From an uncultured Bacilli bacterium (GTDB lineage: Bacteria; Bacillota_I; Bacilli_A; RF39; UBA660): a stretch of DNA of 5,229 bases. The stretch spans positions 1 through 5,229 of the forward strand of contig CALVJE010000073.1 of the NCBI GenBank assembly GCA_944331725.1, in the 5' to 3' direction. The position numbers and the translations under genes were made by a program. The notes under the pieces are model-generated. The model worked only from the letters and a program-made list of their open reading frames with translations. It was not told where the DNA came from and searched no databases. This document shows, in pieces, positions 5,190 to 5,229 of the stretch; within the stretch, counting starts at the first letter, position 1; each line of letters opens with the position of its first letter.

Positions 5190-5229
5190 AATAAAATGAC
5201 GAATTAAATTACCCTATATTTATATATAA

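Noticed and set aside
5195..5229. Start of another gene at the right edge (ATG 5195, TATA-like run 5215-5229)
   Set aside because: The ATG frame stops after three codons and the TATA-rich run has no convincing -35 or downstream gene within the window.

Overview
The window is AT-rich (roughly 70-75 % A+T by eye) with AGA-rich arginine codons, Gram-positive-like ribosome binding sites, and TGG as the only tryptophan codon, so the standard genetic code. It carries a peptidoglycan precursor ligase (MurE). Together this points to a low-GC Bacillota, or a walled relative of the Mollicutes such as the uncultured gut lineages. This is inference from composition and gene content, and I cannot name a species.

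Layout, all genes on the + strand: (1) positions 1-1368 hold the C-terminal part of a eukaryote-like (type 2) isoleucyl-tRNA synthetase, cut by the left edge at the KMSKS loop. (2) 1369-1555 is an intergenic stretch unusually rich in inverted repeats: a nested stem-loop (1383-1471) and a perfect 14-bp palindrome inside a longer dyad (1510-1536) next to the next gene's ribosome binding site. (3) 1556-2701 encodes an Rpn-like PD-(D/E)XK nuclease family protein with an in-frame 21-bp tandem repeat (7-residue unit KSLEEGQ) near its C-terminus. (4) 2702-2902 holds a 16-bp palindrome, a good intrinsic terminator and a promoter with a perfect TATAAT. (5) 2903-4315 is MurE, starting at TTG, with several departures from the usual MurE motifs, including DDPR and GKGRDD. 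(6) 4316-4398 holds a probable promoter and a strong ribosome binding site. (7) 4399-5079 is a membrane-anchored or secreted 3D-domain protein with an acidic Glu/Val/Pro linker. (8) 5080-5229 has no gene but contains inverted repeats that can fold as a three-arm structure or as competing hairpins.

The chromosomal backbone appears to be housekeeping: translation (ileS) and cell wall (murE and the 3D protein, cytoplasmic synthesis and extracellular wall action respectively). The Rpn-like gene is an accessory unit between ileS and murE, with palindromes on both sides and its own terminator. I see no convincing new multi-gene system. The items most worth a second look are the repeat array in the Rpn-like protein, the structured DNA or RNA before it, the divergent MurE specificity residues, the T6 tract at the murE start, and the structured 3' end.
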